Shown: positions 45,704 to 55,829 of the stretch, piece by piece
How positions within the stretch are numbered: position 1 is the stretch's first letter
How the letters are laid out: every line of letters starts with the position of its first letter
Source: Gammaproteobacteria bacterium
GTDB taxonomy: Bacteria > Pseudomonadota > Gammaproteobacteria > JAABTG01
DNA: 64,000 nucleotides
Direction: 5' to 3'
Assembly (NCBI GenBank): GCA_034522055.1
Contig: JAXHLS010000002.1
Coordinates: 1,116,001 to 1,180,000 of the forward strand
Program-made: the position numbers and the translations under genes
The notes under the pieces: generated by a model
Seen by the model: the letters and a program-made list of their open reading frames with translations, nothing else
The model's database searches: none
Told to the model about the DNA's origin: nothing

Positions 45704-47372
45704 TCAGGTCCCTATGACGATGGCGTAGCAGCCGGCCAGAAGCAGCAGGGTGAAGGGCAGGCCGGCCGTGGATACGGCCATCGGCCTGCAGGTGCGCCCA
45801 GGCCGCCGCCCAGCAGAGGCGATGGCGACGGCGCTTCGATGATGCCCCAGAACACGCGCTGGGGCTTGGGGGCGTCGATCTTGCCGCCAGCCGGTGATGG
45901 TGTCGATGACCAGGGAGCCGGAGTCCGAGGAGGTGATGAAGAACACCATCACCAGCACGATGCCGATGAACGAGGGCTGATGTCCGTCAGGGCAGTCGCC
46001 CCAGCATCACGAAGAGCTGCAACGGCAGCTCGGCCGTCTGGCGCCCTTCGAAGCCCTCCTGCACCTGGTCGATGGCGGTGGTGCCGAAGGCCGGTCATCC
46101 AGAAGATGGACACGGTGGTGGGGACGAGCAGCGACCGGCAGACCGAGGAACTCCCGCACCGACCGGCCGCGGCTGACCCGGGCGATGAACATGCCCGACG
46201 AAGGGTGACCAGCTGATCCACCAGCCCCAGTACGAAGGTGGTCCAGCCCTGGCTGAAGTTGGCGTCCTCCCGCCCGAAGGGGTTGGACAGGAAGGGCAGC
46301 TCACGCCAGGTAGCTGGCGATGATTACTTCGAAGAAGCCGGTGACGATGAGGAGCGTCGGCCCCACGAATACCGACGAACATCAGCAGCAGGAAGGCCAG
46401 GACCATGTTGAGTTCGGACAGACGCTTCACGCCCTTGTCGACGCCGGCCACGATGGACACGATGGCCACCGCGGTGATGCCCGTGATGAGCAGCACCAGG
46501 GTGGTGTCACCACCGCCGATGCCGAACAGATGGTTCAGCCCGGAGGTCGCCTGCTGGGCGCCGTAGCCAAGGGAGGTGGCCAGCCCGAACAGGGTGGCGA
46601 ACACCGCCATGATGTCGATGATATGACCCGGCCAGCCCCAGATGCGCTCACCCAGGATGGGGTAGAAGATGGACCGTACCGTCATGGGCAGGCCCTTGTT
46701 GTAGGAGAAGATGGCACAGGGCCAGCGCCACGATGGCATACGATGGCCCAGGGGTGCAGGCTCCAGTGGAGGATGAGTCGCGGCCATGCCCAGGCTGGCG
46801 TTGCGGCCTGCGGGTCGCCGGCGGCGCCTCCGAGGGGGGCCCAGTCGGTACGCATTCCCTGCTCGCCCACGGTTGTGCCACCCAGAGACGTGCCGTAGTG
46901 GCTCAGGGGCTCGGACACACCGTAGAACATCAGGCCGACGCCCATACCGGCTGCGAACAGCATCGAAAACCAGGAGATCCTGGAGAAGTCCGGCGTCGCG
47001 TTGGCGCCGCCTATGCGGATCTCGCCCCAGGGGCGAGAACGATCAGGCCGAGGCACAGCACCACGAAGACGTTGGCCGACAGCAGGTAGAACCAGGTGGC
47101 GTGGGTAGTTGATCCAGTTCTTCGCCCGTCGAAGCGTGGCGGTGGCCTGCTCGGGCAGGGCCAGGGTGAGGACCACGAAGGCGAGAATGACCAGCGACGA
47201 CACCGCGAACACCGCACCGTGAATGTCGATGTTCACCCCGAGGGGCCTGGCCTGGTAGTTGTCCTGACCGACCTGGTAATCGGTATCGATCAGATTGGCC
47301 GCACCTTCCGGGGCCGGCACGCCGACCGACTCCGGCGGTGATCTCCAGGACTGTTGCGGGTTTTTTTTCCAC
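45704..47372 (-). pseudogene. BCCT-family betaine/choline transporter, many frameshifts
   Basis: From the GTG at 47372 (MEKKPATVLEIT) onward, pieces of a BCCT transporter occur in order in changing frames: VNIDIHGAVFAVSSLVILAF, ISWFSMLFAAGMGVGLMFYG, SEPLSHY, HWSLHPWAI, TTLVLLITGITAVAIVSIVA and FFITSSDSGSLVIDTIT. The last piece, STAGLPFTLLLLAGCYAIVI, ends at 45704. BCCT proteins take up glycine betaine or choline for osmoprotection. At least six one-base shifts are needed; either the gene is dead or the sequence is poor here. Confidence 0.85.
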
Positions 47373-47390
47373 GATATTCCCCCCTACTCT

Positions 47391-47845
47391 TTAAAGTTTT
47401 TGTTCTTTATGCGGTGTTCTTATTGGCGGCATCCGGGCGCACGAGGAATACGGACACCTCGGTGTGCTTGGCGATTTGGCGCCGTTGGGGGCATGATGGC
47501 GTCGAGATGGTGTGGGCAGGTGGGTCGCCATGACCACCAGATCCGCACCCGCATCGTCGATGGCCTGGGCCAGGATGTCGTCCAGATCGGTCACCGGGTC
47601 GTGGCTGTTATAAACGCGGGCCGTCGGATCGTGGCCGCTGTCGGGGGCATGCTCGTGGGCGAATGCCCTGAGCTTCTGCTCGTATTCCTCCGGCGTGCGG
47701 GCCACGGCGCTGGGCTGGAGGTGGTCACACCGACGTAGCACAGGGCCGCCCCGTAGTGGCGGGACAGATCGGCGGCGACCGTCAGGGCCTTCTCCAGCGC
47801 ACCCAGGTGCGCCAGGTCCACGGGCACCATAATCTTTTTGAACAT
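47391..47845 (-). pseudogene. UspA-family universal stress protein, frameshifted
   Basis: The ATG at 47845 follows AGGAGGCCC and opens MFKKIMVPVDLAHLGALEKA. Frame changes near 47715 and 47500 separate this from YEQKLRAFAHEHAPDSG and DDAGADLVVMATHL and the tail. UspA proteins next to BCCT-type or TRAP transporters are common. The shifts are of the same one-base kind as in the BCCT gene. Confidence 0.82.
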
Positions 47846-48101
47846 GAACGAGGGCCTCCTGGGACGATGTGCGGGCACGTTGGGGGCTTGCCCCCGACAA
47901 CCGGTTCATTTGATGAGTCTGCCGACAGTCTGAGCAGGAGGGCGATTCCGAAAACCATTGCACGGGGCGGGTGCTTCTCCAGGCGAAGAACGGCCGTTCA
48001 TCCGCTGCGAGTCTGGATTGCTGAGCGGTTCGCGCCCAAGGGCGCTCTTACGGGGGGAAATGACAAGGCCCCGCGGGGCGGGGCCCACGGCAAATTTGTT
48101 C

Positions 48102-49297
48102 TCACCCTGCCGCCCGAGCCGAACCGAGTGAGTTGTCGGTCAGGCGCAGGTAGTCGAGGATCCTTCGAGAGCTGGAGGCAAGTTGGCGCATCATTTGCGC
48201 GATCGACTGGCGGGGTTTCTGGAACGACTTCAAGATCCCCACCGCGAAGCGGCGCAGGCGCGTGACGTTCTCCGGGCCATAACCGGTGCGTATGCGGCTG
48301 CGATCCTCGTCGTAATTCCAGTCGATGATGTAGTGGGTGCTCTCGATGCGCCAGTGTTCGCGATCGATCGCGAGCAGGCGCTCGGGCGATGCCTGCTGTG
48401 GCGAACGGCTGGTGATGCCGAGGGCGATTTCGCAGCTTCGCTTTCCGGTTTTCTTGATAAGCACCTCGCGCTCGATCAGAAAGACCTGTCCGATGTGCGG
48501 GAAATCGAGGTAGCTGTTCAGTGCCGTGCTCGCCCAGATGCGCCGCGTCTCGATCCGTCCATGCGCCAGGGTGGGTGGCTCGGCGAAGTCTGGTGCGCCG
48601 CGCCGCTCGAAGTGCAGGGCAATGTCGTTTGCGAGGGTGGGCTGATTGCCTTTGACCGTGAAGTGGTAGTGTGCCTGGCGCTCGACGATGTACGCGGCGA
48701 GTCCGCGTTGTGTCAGGAGCGCATCGGCGGTGATGTCCCGGCCCGCAATCTCGCATTGCGCGAGCAGCGGGATCGCCATGCCGATTTCATTGGTCCGTTT
48801 AAGCGCGTCGCTTCCCGTTACCGGCAGCGAGCCGACTTTTTTTGGGTGTAGCAGTGACCGGACTCATGGCCAACGACGCTCATGATATGCGTTTGTTCTC
48901 CGGCTTCATCGATGGCGTTCTTCATCGTCTTGCCATCGATAGCCAGCGCCTCCTCCTTGGCCGCCCATGCCTGGTTCCAGGCATCGAGCGCACATTCGAG
49001 AGCGCCCGGTTCGATACGCACCAGACAGTCACGGATCACGTATTCGCTGGGCACCTCGTAATGGACCTTGCCGTTGACGCGGGTGCGGCGGCAGCCGAAG
49101 CGGGCCCGCGCGGCCTGTCCAAGCCCGCTGGCCCAATCGGCCATGGCCTTGTAGCCGCGCATTCCACACAGGCTCGCGCCGGCCGCGAGCGCCAACACCA
49201 CCGGCAGGCGATGACGGCGCCCGTGGGCACGGCGTGGATCGGGGATCGAGGCAAAACAGCGCGGCAGCGAGTACATTTGTTCGGCATTGAGTTGCAT
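48102..49297 (-). pseudogene. ISAs1-family transposase, two frames joined at an A-AAA-AAG site
   Basis: From ATG 49297 the first frame reads MQLNAEQMYSLPRCFASIPD, the catalytic-region segment LAIDGKTMKNAIDEA and stops after HCYTQKKSARCR. The next frame (-1) reads KVGSLPVTGSDALKRTNEIG, ITADALLTQRGLAAYIVE, FTVKGNQP, REHWRIESTHYIIDWNYDED and ends RLTDNSLGSARAAG. The join is exactly at the heptamer A-AAA-AAG (48838-48844), so a programmed -1 frameshift or a one-base deletion in the A-run could explain it. ISAs1 transposases are DDE enzymes. Confidence 0.85.
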
Positions 49298-49341
49298 CTT
49301 GGGGACTCCAGCAAGGCCCAGGTGGGCACGATCGGGATGGT

Positions 49342-49930
49342 TCAGGCGAGCCGGGACATTGCGGCACAGCGGCCGCACGAATACCCGTTTGGGGCACAGG
49401 CCTCGGTCGAGTAGCCCTCGCGCGTACGTCGGTAGCCGCGCGTCAGCCCGAGTTCAAGCCAGTTCGCGGCGCGGTAGACACCGCCATGGAAGCGGCGCGG
49501 ATCGACAAATGTTTCGAGCAACAGCAGCGGATGCCCGAACTGGCACTGCCAATCGGCGCCGATGCGCCGCTCCAGCAGCGACAGCACCTTCGAGCCCACG
49601 TTCGGCCAGCGGCCTTCAGGCAGGATCAGAAAGCGGCTGTTGTTGGCGATCAGCTTGAGCCGGTCGTACTGAAGCCGGAAGTCCCAGCCGATCCAGCGAT
49701 CCCGCACGCCACATTTGAGCGCCGCCGCCGAGATGCTGAGCAACGCGACCCATTGCTCGCGCCAGGTTGCCACGTACCACAGCGTCTCGCCGATTCTCGG
49801 CAGATCGCCCAGGTAGCGGTGCCGGGCCATCTGCGCTTGATAGCGCGCCTGTTCGCTGCGCGTGACCGGGCGAAGGATCAGTTCGGACAGGCATTGGCCT
49901 TGGAAATTGTTGATGAGTTCATGCGCCCGT
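49342..49930 (-). pseudogene. DUF4338-like N-terminal part of the ISAs1 transposase
   Basis: The frame reads ELINNFQGQCLSELILRPVT, MARHRYLGDLPRIGETLWYV, LILPEGRWPNVGSKVLSLLE and YRRTREGYSTEACAPN, a DUF4338 domain. It ends out of frame with the next segment, and a one-base shift near 49390 would fuse it to the ISAs1 part. No good start codon exists upstream (an in-frame stop lies close before), so the N-terminus is missing. DUF4338 occurs as the front half of some ISAs1 transposases. Confidence 0.65.
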
Positions 49931-50030
49931 TATACCGGGCTTTTTCGGTCTTGTCCAGCGGTAGAGGCTAAGTTATTGGCTTCACCCAAGAAACTTGGGA
50001 GGACAAATTCGCCCTGGGGCGGGGCCTTGT

Positions 50031-50617
50031 TGGAACGACCGGGAGGGAAGCCCGGCCAGCAGGTCGCCGGCGGTCAGGCCTTCCAGCACGATGCCAGCGC
50101 TGGAGAAGGACTCCTCCACCGTCGGGAAATCGGCCACGGCCTCGGCATCCAGGGTGAAGAACAAGGACCCCGAGAAAGTGTAGCCGGTGGAGAGGCTGTC
50201 ATTGAGGATCTCGATCTCGAAGCCGGCGCTGGCATCGGCACCGGCATCCGAGGGAGCCGGGTCGGCCTCGGCCGAGCCTTCGGTGAAGGCGCTGACGGTG
50301 AAATCGAACGCGGGCGAGGAGGAGAAGAGGCCCGGGACGCTGGTGACTCTGGTGGCCGTACCCGCATCGTGGAAGGCAGCGGCGGTGCCGGTGGTGGCCT
50401 CGGAACCCAGCTTGTCGGAAGTGAAGAACAGGGTCAGATCTGTGGAATCCGCCGCGCCCGCGTCGTCCGGGGTGGCGTCGAAGAGGGTGAACGTGGCATC
50501 GGCGAAGTTGAAGAAGGAAGCCGTTGCGTGAGCCTGGCCGGCCGCCAGGCCGGTGGCCAGGAGGGCACCGGCCAGGGCGGTCCGGGTGAAGTACTGTGTC
50601 AACTGTGGGTTAAACAT
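50031..50617 (-). pseudogene. Exported protein cut by the ISAs1 element
   Basis: From ATG 50617 a signal peptide (LAGALLATGLAAGQAHA) is followed by about 160 residues rich in Ala, Asp, Ser and Thr (FNFADATFTLFDATPDDAGA, FSGSLFFTLDAEAVADFPTV). The composition resembles secreted PEP-CTERM or surface proteins. The C-terminus is replaced by IS sequence after GLPSRSFQ, so any sorting signal is lost. I found no remainder of the gene on the other side of the IS. Confidence 0.65.
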
Positions 50618-50709
50618 TGCTGTGTCTCCTGAAGAGGTTACAACGTCCGCCGGGATGTGGGTCACCCTTAGACGGTCGTGAAGGCTGAAAGGGTTTGGTT
50701 GCCGGTCCA

Positions 50710-50768
50710 TGAGTCGATACTCAGGGGTCGATACTCAGGGGTCGGTACTCAGGGCTCGGTACTCAGAG
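50710..50768. repeat. Tandem 14-15 bp repeat, four units
   Basis: Four units of GTCGATACTCAGGG with small changes (GTCGGTACTCAGGG, CTCGGTACTCAGAG) stand head to tail about 95 bp upstream of the exported-protein gene. Confidence 0.8.
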
Positions 50769-50836
50769 CCTAGGGCCGCCATGTAACACGGGGCTTACAG
50801 GCCATTTACCGTTCGTTGACCATGGACCTTCCTTGG

Positions 50837-50864
50837 CACGGCCCCGGCAGCTGCCGGGGCCGTG
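50837..50864. repeat. Perfect inverted repeat after phoX
   Basis: CACGGCCCCGGCAG and CTGCCGGGGCCGTG form a 14-bp stem with no loop, 31 bp after the phoX stop. No T-run follows on the minus strand. It may act as a terminator or transcript stabiliser. Confidence 0.6.
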
Positions 50865-50894
50865 ATGGCTCATGGCCTCGTCATCGCAAGTTCC

Positions 50895-52883
50895 TCAGGA
50901 ACCGATGATGCCGCCATCCTTGCGGGTGATGACGATGGTGGCGTCCCGGGGCACGGTGACTCCGTCGGGGCCGCCCTGCTGGGGGAAGTTGCTCTCCGAT
51001 GCGTCACCGCCACCCGGATGCTGCACATTGATGAACATGGTGCGGCGGTCCGGGGTCGGGGCGACACCGGTGATCTCGCAGCCCGGCACGCCGGTGAAGA
51101 TGCGCTTGATCTCCTTTGTATCGAGGTTCGCCACCAGCATCTGGTTGTTGAGGCCGTCCGCCTGGCCACCGTCGGTCTGGATGAACAGGCGGCCGTCGGG
51201 GTCGGCCCAGATACCGTCGGGATCGGAGAAGCTCTCCTCGGTACCGTGGGTGTCCTGGGAAAACACGAATATGTCCCACGCGAAGGTGGTGCCGGTATGG
51301 CCCGCGGTCTCCGTCCAGCGGATGATGTGGCCGTCAGGGTTGGGGGTGAGGGGGTTGGCCTCGTCCGCGCCGGCGTCCACTTCCCGACCGTTGACCGTCC
51401 GCGTGCCGCCAGTGCGCTGGCGGTTGTTGGTCAGGGAGCAGTAGACCTGGCCGTCGGGGGCCACCGTGATCCACTCGGGGCGGTCCATGGGGGTGGCGCC
51501 GGCCATGTCCGCCGCCTTGCGGGTGTTCACCAGCAGTTCGCCCATGTCGGCGAACACGTCTCCGAGCACACCGCCGTCCTTCATGGGGCCGTCCAGGGTG
51601 AGGGGCAGCCACTCGCCGACACCACGGTTATCGCCGCTGGTACCGCCGCTGGTGGCATCGTCGTCGAAGCGGGCCGCATACAGGGTGCCGCGGTCCAGGG
51701 GGCTCTCGCCGTTGGCGCGCATGGTGCGCCAGTCCTCGGCGGAGACGAACTTGTAGACGTACTCCCAGCGCTCGTCGTCGCCGATGTAGACCACCACCCG
51801 GCCGTCGGGGGCCACGAAGTTGATGGCGCCCTCGGTCTTGCGCCGCCCCAGGGCGGTGCGCTTGACCGGGGTCTGGTTGGGGTCGAAGGGGTCGATCTCA
51901 ACAACCCAGCCGTAGGTGTTGGCCTCGTTCTTGTAGCCCGGGTCCGCCAGGTCGAAGCGCTTGTCGAAGAGGTGCCAGAAGTAGCCGAAGCCGCCACTGC
52001 TCATGCCGTAGCGGGTCTCGGTCTCATCGGGGGTCCAGGCCGCATCTTCGGTGCCGAAGTAGCCGTGGAAATTCTCCTCGCAGGTGAGGTAGGTACCCCA
52101 GGGGGTGACGCCATAGGCACAGTTGTTCAGGGTACCCAGGGGCACGTTGCCGTTGGCGGTGGCGAGCAGGGAATGACCGGCGGCGGGGCCGCTGAAGGTC
52201 ACCGGGGTGTTGGCGTGGATGCGCCGGCCCAGGTCGCCTTTCACCGTGCGCCAGCGACCGAAGCGGCCGGGGGAGCGCTTAATCTCGATGACCGACACGC
52301 CGTGGGCATGCTGAGAGGCCCGCACCTCGTCGAGGTTGTCGGGCACGGGCTTGCGCAGCACGTGGTTGTTGGTGCCGAACTCGTGGTTGAGGCACAGCAC
52401 GCCGTGGAAGTTACCGGGGCCCATGCCGAGGCGGCGGTCGTCCCACGGATTCAAGTCGTTACCATCATCCCAGCCGAAGCGGGGGCGGCGGGGGTTGCGG
52501 ATGGGGAAGAACCACATGCCGTCGTGGCCGATGCCGATCTGCTGGGTCTGAGCCTCGGGATCCACGGGGATCTGGAAACCGGGACCACCGGGCTCGATGG
52601 GGTCACCCCAGGGCAGGATGATGTCGAAGTCGTAGTCGACGGAGATGTTGGGGTCGATGCCACCGCCGTCGGCCACCGCCACGGGGGTGAAGCCCATGAG
52701 TTCGCCGCCGCGCCGGCCGCGGCCCACGAAGGCCTCGGCCATGCCCATGGGGCCGATGACCGCGAGGGTAGTGGCCGCCGCGACGCCGCCCTTCAGGACC
52801 CTGCGGCGGGCCAGATTGACCTTGAGTACGTCTTCAAAGGGGCGGTTGCCCGAATTGTTGCTGATGGGGTTGTCATCTTTCAC
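50895..52883 (-). CDS. phoX: PhoX-family Tat-exported alkaline phosphatase
   Basis: The GTG at 52883 follows TGGAGG and gives 662 residues. The N-terminus has a twin-arginine signal (NLARRRVLKGGVAAATTLAV). Conserved PhoX segments include FHGVLCLNHEFGTNNHV, NNCAYGVTPWGTYLTCEENF, GYGWVVEIDPFDP-like TYGWVVEIDPFD, and DGIWADPDGRLFIQTDGG. PhoX enzymes release phosphate from organic esters in the periplasm using Ca and Fe. They are usually under PhoB control; a weak Pho-box-like site lies upstream. Confidence 0.92.
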   Translation of the reverse strand: MKDDNPISNNSGNRPFEDVLKVNLARRRVLKGGVAAATTLAVIGPMGMAEAFVGRGRRGGELMGFTPVAVADGGGIDPNISVDYDFDIILPWGDPIEPGGPGFQIPVDPEAQTQQIGIGHDGMWFFPIRNPRRPRFGWDDGNDLNPWDDRRLGMGPGNFHGVLCLNHEFGTNNHVLRKPVPDNLDEVRASQHAHGVSVIEIKRSPGRFGRWRTVKGDLGRRIHANTPVTFSGPAAGHSLLATANGNVPLGTLNNCAYGVTPWGTYLTCEENFHGYFGTEDAAWTPDETETRYGMSSGGFGYFWHLFDKRFDLADPGYKNEANTYGWVVEIDPFDPNQTPVKRTALGRRKTEGAINFVAPDGRVVVYIGDDERWEYVYKFVSAEDWRTMRANGESPLDRGTLYAARFDDDATSGGTSGDNRGVGEWLPLTLDGPMKDGGVLGDVFADMGELLVNTRKAADMAGATPMDRPEWITVAPDGQVYCSLTNNRQRTGGTRTVNGREVDAGADEANPLTPNPDGHIIRWTETAGHTGTTFAWDIFVFSQDTHGTEESFSDPDGIWADPDGRLFIQTDGGQADGLNNQMLVANLDTKEIKRIFTGVPGCEITGVAPTPDRRTMFINVQHPGGGDASESNFPQQGGPDGVTVPRDATIVITRKDGGIIGS

Positions 52884-53208
52884 CGTGTAGCCTCCATTGG
52901 CTGTGTTCTGGGGAGCGCCAACGGTAGCGGAATGCCATGACAGGTCCGTGAAGGATCCATGATGGTTGAGGGAAAGGTAATCGCCCGGCAGGCCCATCCA
53001 AGGCGGGTGGTGCATGCGCCGGATGCGCGCGCCGCCGACGACGGTGCCACCGGCCCCTGGATACCGGGGCAAGCCCGGCATGACGGTACGAACAGCGAAT
53101 GCCGGCTCAAGCCCCGCATGACGGCAGGAAGGCGCCATGTCGAGGCCGGCTTGACGAAAGGAGGAGGACGCCGGAGGAGATTCGGAAGTGATGGTCCCGG
53201 GAGCCGCC
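52884..53208. other. 325-bp region between the ABC exporter and phoX
   Basis: No gene is supported. It should hold the phoX promoter and the end of the ABC gene. Confidence 0.45.
52937..52954 (-). promoter_or_regulatory. Weak Pho-box-like site upstream of phoX
   Basis: On the minus strand, CCTTCAC-GGAC-CTGTCAT has the 11-bp spacing of two PhoB half sites. The second half is exact and the first is poor. It is about 54 bp before the phoX start. Confidence 0.3.
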
Positions 53209-55020
53209 TCAGGCGGTCTGGTAATCCCCGTAGAGCTTGGCGTAGAGGCCGCCGCTCTCCATGAGTTCGCGATGGCCGCCCTGTTCGATGATGCGGCCGC
53301 TCTCGAAGACGTAGACCCGATCCGCCTGCTTCACCGCCGACAGGCGGTGGGCCACGATGAGGGTGGTGCGACCCTCGAGGAAGCGGTGAAGGGCGTCGTG
53401 GAGCCGGGCCTCGGTCTCGGTGTCCAGGGCCGAGGTGGCCTCGTCGAGGATCACCACCCGCGGATCGGACAAGACCATGCGCGCCACCGCGAGACGCTGG
53501 CGCTGGCCGCCGGAGAGGCGCACGCCCTGGCGCCCCACCACGGTGTCCAGGCCGCGGGGCAACTCGGCCATGAAGTCCCGCAGCTGGGCGATCCCCAGAG
53601 CGCGGTGGAGTTCCTGGTCGGAAGCCTGCCGCCCCAGGGTGAGGTTGGCGCGGATGGTGTCGTTGAACAGCGCCGGATGCTGCAGCACCACGGCCACGTT
53701 CTCGCGCACCACGTCGAAGCCCACCTGCTCCACCGGCACGCCACCGTAGTACACGGTGCCCGAACGGGACGGGTAGAGTCCCACCAGCACCTGCACCAGG
53801 GTGGACTTGCCGCCGCCGCTCGCCCCCACCAGGGCCACCTTCTCGCCCGGCTGGATGCTGAGGGATACGCCATCCAGCACGCGCGGACCATCGCCGTAGG
53901 CGAAGGTCACATCGGCCACTCGTATACCCACGGTACGCCGGCCGGCGAAGGGGTCGCTGTGGCTGGGGTACACCGGTTCCGGCTCCAGGGTCAGCAGTTC
54001 GTTGATGCGCCCCAGGGCCGCCTTCGCCCCATAATAGGAATACTGCATGTTCAGCAGTTCCTGCACCGGGGACATCATGAACCACAGGTAGCCGAACACC
54101 GCCATCATCTGGCCCACGGACAGGTCGGAGAACACCACCATCAACATGCTGACGGCCCGAAATACCTCGAAGCCCAAGAGGAACACCAGGAATGACATGC
54201 GGTTGGCGGCATCGCTGCGCCAATGGAAGGTGATGCCGTGGTCCCTCACCTCTCGGGCCATGTCCACCACCCGCCCGAGATAATGGCGCTCGCGGTTGCT
54301 GGCCCGGATCTGCTGAATGGCGTCCAGGGCCTCCGTGAGGGACTCCTGGAACACCTCGAAGGCCTTGTTCTCGCGCTTCTTCAGTTCCTTGACCCGCCCG
54401 CCCAGCACCACGGTGAAATAGATCACCAGCGGGTTCATGAAGAGGATGAACAGCGCCAGGGGCCAGTGGATCCACAGCAGCACTACGGCGGTGCCGATGA
54501 TGGTAAGCACGGCGATGAGCACCTTGCCGACGGAGGTGCCCAGGAACTCGTCCACCGACTCGATATCGGTGACGAAGTGGGAACTGACGCGGCCGCTGCC
54601 CATGGTCTCGTAGGAGGCTAGGGACACCCGCTCCATGCGCTGCAGCAACTCCCGGCGCAGGCGGTAGGTCACGTCCTTGGCGATGACGGTGAACTCGCGG
54701 GTCTGCCATACCGCCAGCATGGTAGCGCCGAAGCGCAGGCCCATGGTCACCACCATGATGGTGAGGATATAGAGCACCGGCCCGTGGAGTCCCGCCGGGA
54801 AAACGGCCTGGATGGCCCCCACGATGGCCCCCGGCTGGTCCAGCAGCACTTCGTCCACCATCAGGGGCATCAGCAGCGGCATGGGGATGGACAGGGCCGC
54901 TGAGATGATGGCGATGACGTGGGCGAACACCAGCTCGCGCCGGTGACGCAGGATCCCCTCCATGAGGTAGCGCCAGTCGTAACGGCGCTCGCCGGAGGCA
55001 GCCGGATCGTGGTCAGCCAT
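53209..55020 (-). CDS. MsbA-like ABC exporter (fused permease and ATPase)
   Basis: From ATG 55020 the product is 603 residues: six membrane helices (about 25-300) of the type 1 exporter fold, then an ATPase with Walker [10 protein letters not shown], the signature [14 protein letters not shown], Walker [13 protein letters not shown] and the H-loop IVAHRL. Half transporters of this kind dimerise and move lipids, lipid A or peptides. Its place at the end of the pqi/RND/two-component set suggests a lipid substrate, but this is inference. Confidence 0.9.
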   Translation of the reverse strand: MADHDPAASGERRYDWRYLMEGILRHRRELVFAHVIAIISAALSIPMPLLMPLMVDEVLLDQPGAIVGAIQAVFPAGLHGPVLYILTIMVVTMGLRFGATMLAVWQTREFTVIAKDVTYRLRRELLQRMERVSLASYETMGSGRVSSHFVTDIESVDEFLGTSVGKVLIAVLTIIGTAVVLLWIHWPLALFILFMNPLVIYFTVVLGGRVKELKKRENKAFEVFQESLTEALDAIQQIRASNRERHYLGRVVDMAREVRDHGITFHWRSDAANRMSFLVFLLGFEVFRAVSMLMVVFSDLSVGQMMAVFGYLWFMMSPVQELLNMQYSYYGAKAALGRINELLTLEPEPVYPSHSDPFAGRRTVGIRVADVTFAYGDGPRVLDGVSLSIQPGEKVALVGASGGGKSTLVQVLVGLYPSRSGTVYYGGVPVEQVGFDVVRENVAVVLQHPALFNDTIRANLTLGRQASDQELHRALGIAQLRDFMAELPRGLDTVVGRQGVRLSGGQRQRLAVARMVLSDPRVVILDEATSALDTETEARLHDALHRFLEGRTTLIVAHRLSAVKQADRVYVFESGRIIEQGGHRELMESGGLYAKLYGDYQTA

Positions 55021-55122
55021 GGGGATACCGACCGCAGGGCCATGGCAGCACCTGGGGGCCCCGGCCCATGGTGGGAAGTGTGCCGGGCAAGCGGCGCACG
55101 ACAAGGCTGGACCCCGGGCCGC

Positions 55123-55815
55123 TCACGGCAGATGGAGGGTGAACACGCCCCCGCCAAGCCCCCCGCCATTGCCGAGTTCCATGGTACCCCTGGAACCCCG
55201 GTGCTCATGACCGGCCATCACCCGGGACGCGAAATAGAGACCGAGACCGGTGCTGGAGTTGCGGAAATTCATGGCATGGGCCTCGGGTCCCACCATCTCG
55301 ATGATGGATTGGGGATAGCCCTCGCCATCGTCCTCCACCCGCATGGCCAACCACTCCCCCTCCAGCTTCGCGGACAGCCGGACCCGCCGCCGGGCATAGC
55401 GCACGAGGTTGTTGAGGGCATTACGCACCACGCCCATGACCAGATTGTCGTCGAACACCCACACCAGATCGTCGTCACAGTCGATGTCCACGGTGAGGCC
55501 GCCGGTGACAAACACGGACTCGAACTCGAAAAAGGCCTCGTGGAGAAAGTCCGCCACCGCCACCTGGCGCGGATTGACGGCGAATTCGCCCCGCCCCATG
55601 CGGTAGAGGGCCAGGAGTTGAACCAGGTGATTGTTCAGCCGGCGCGCCTCGGCCTGCACCGGATGGAGCTCCTGCTGCATCGCCGGCATGGTCGTTTCCA
55701 CCCGTTGGCTAAAGCCGTCGATGGCGTTGATGAGCGTCCCCAGGGAGTTCTTCATGTCGTGGATGGTGGAGGCCAGGATGGTCTCGAAGTCGGGCCCGGG
55801 CGGCTGGTCAGTCAT
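55123..55815 (-). CDS. Small soluble sensor histidine kinase
   Basis: The 230-residue protein has an H-box-like segment with His19 (STIHDMKNSLGTLINAID) and a C-terminal HATPase (VMGVVRNALNNLVRYARRRV, VEDDGEGYP, STGLGLYFASRVM). There is no membrane or sensor domain. It starts 14 bp after the response-regulator gene behind GGAGG, so the two should work together. Confidence 0.88.
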   Translation of the reverse strand: MTDQPPGPDFETILASTIHDMKNSLGTLINAIDGFSQRVETTMPAMQQELHPVQAEARRLNNHLVQLLALYRMGRGEFAVNPRQVAVADFLHEAFFEFESVFVTGGLTVDIDCDDDLVWVFDDNLVMGVVRNALNNLVRYARRRVRLSAKLEGEWLAMRVEDDGEGYPQSIIEMVGPEAHAMNFRNSSTGLGLYFASRVMAGHEHRGSRGTMELGNGGGLGGGVFTLHLP

Positions 55816-55829
55816 GGCAAACCGCCTCC

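Larger units (their letters stand above)
48063..50030 (-). mobile_element. ISAs1-family element with DUF4338 N-terminal region
   Basis: Imperfect terminal inverted repeats were found: ACAAGGCCCCGC...GGCAAATTTGT at 48063 and its counterpart ending GGGGCCTTGT at 50030. The left one has about 9 extra bases. Between them lies a transposase split by frameshifts. The right end lies inside an exported-protein gene. Confidence 0.7.

Noticed and set aside
49342-49930. Druantia-type defence gene (DUF4338)
   Set aside because: DUF4338 is part of Druantia, but here it is followed directly by an ISAs1 transposase within terminal repeats and has no helicase partner. It is the front part of the transposase.
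50862-52940. Long plus-strand frame opposite phoX
   Set aside because: It mirrors the PhoX coding frame; its translation has no recognisable domain and no ribosome binding site.
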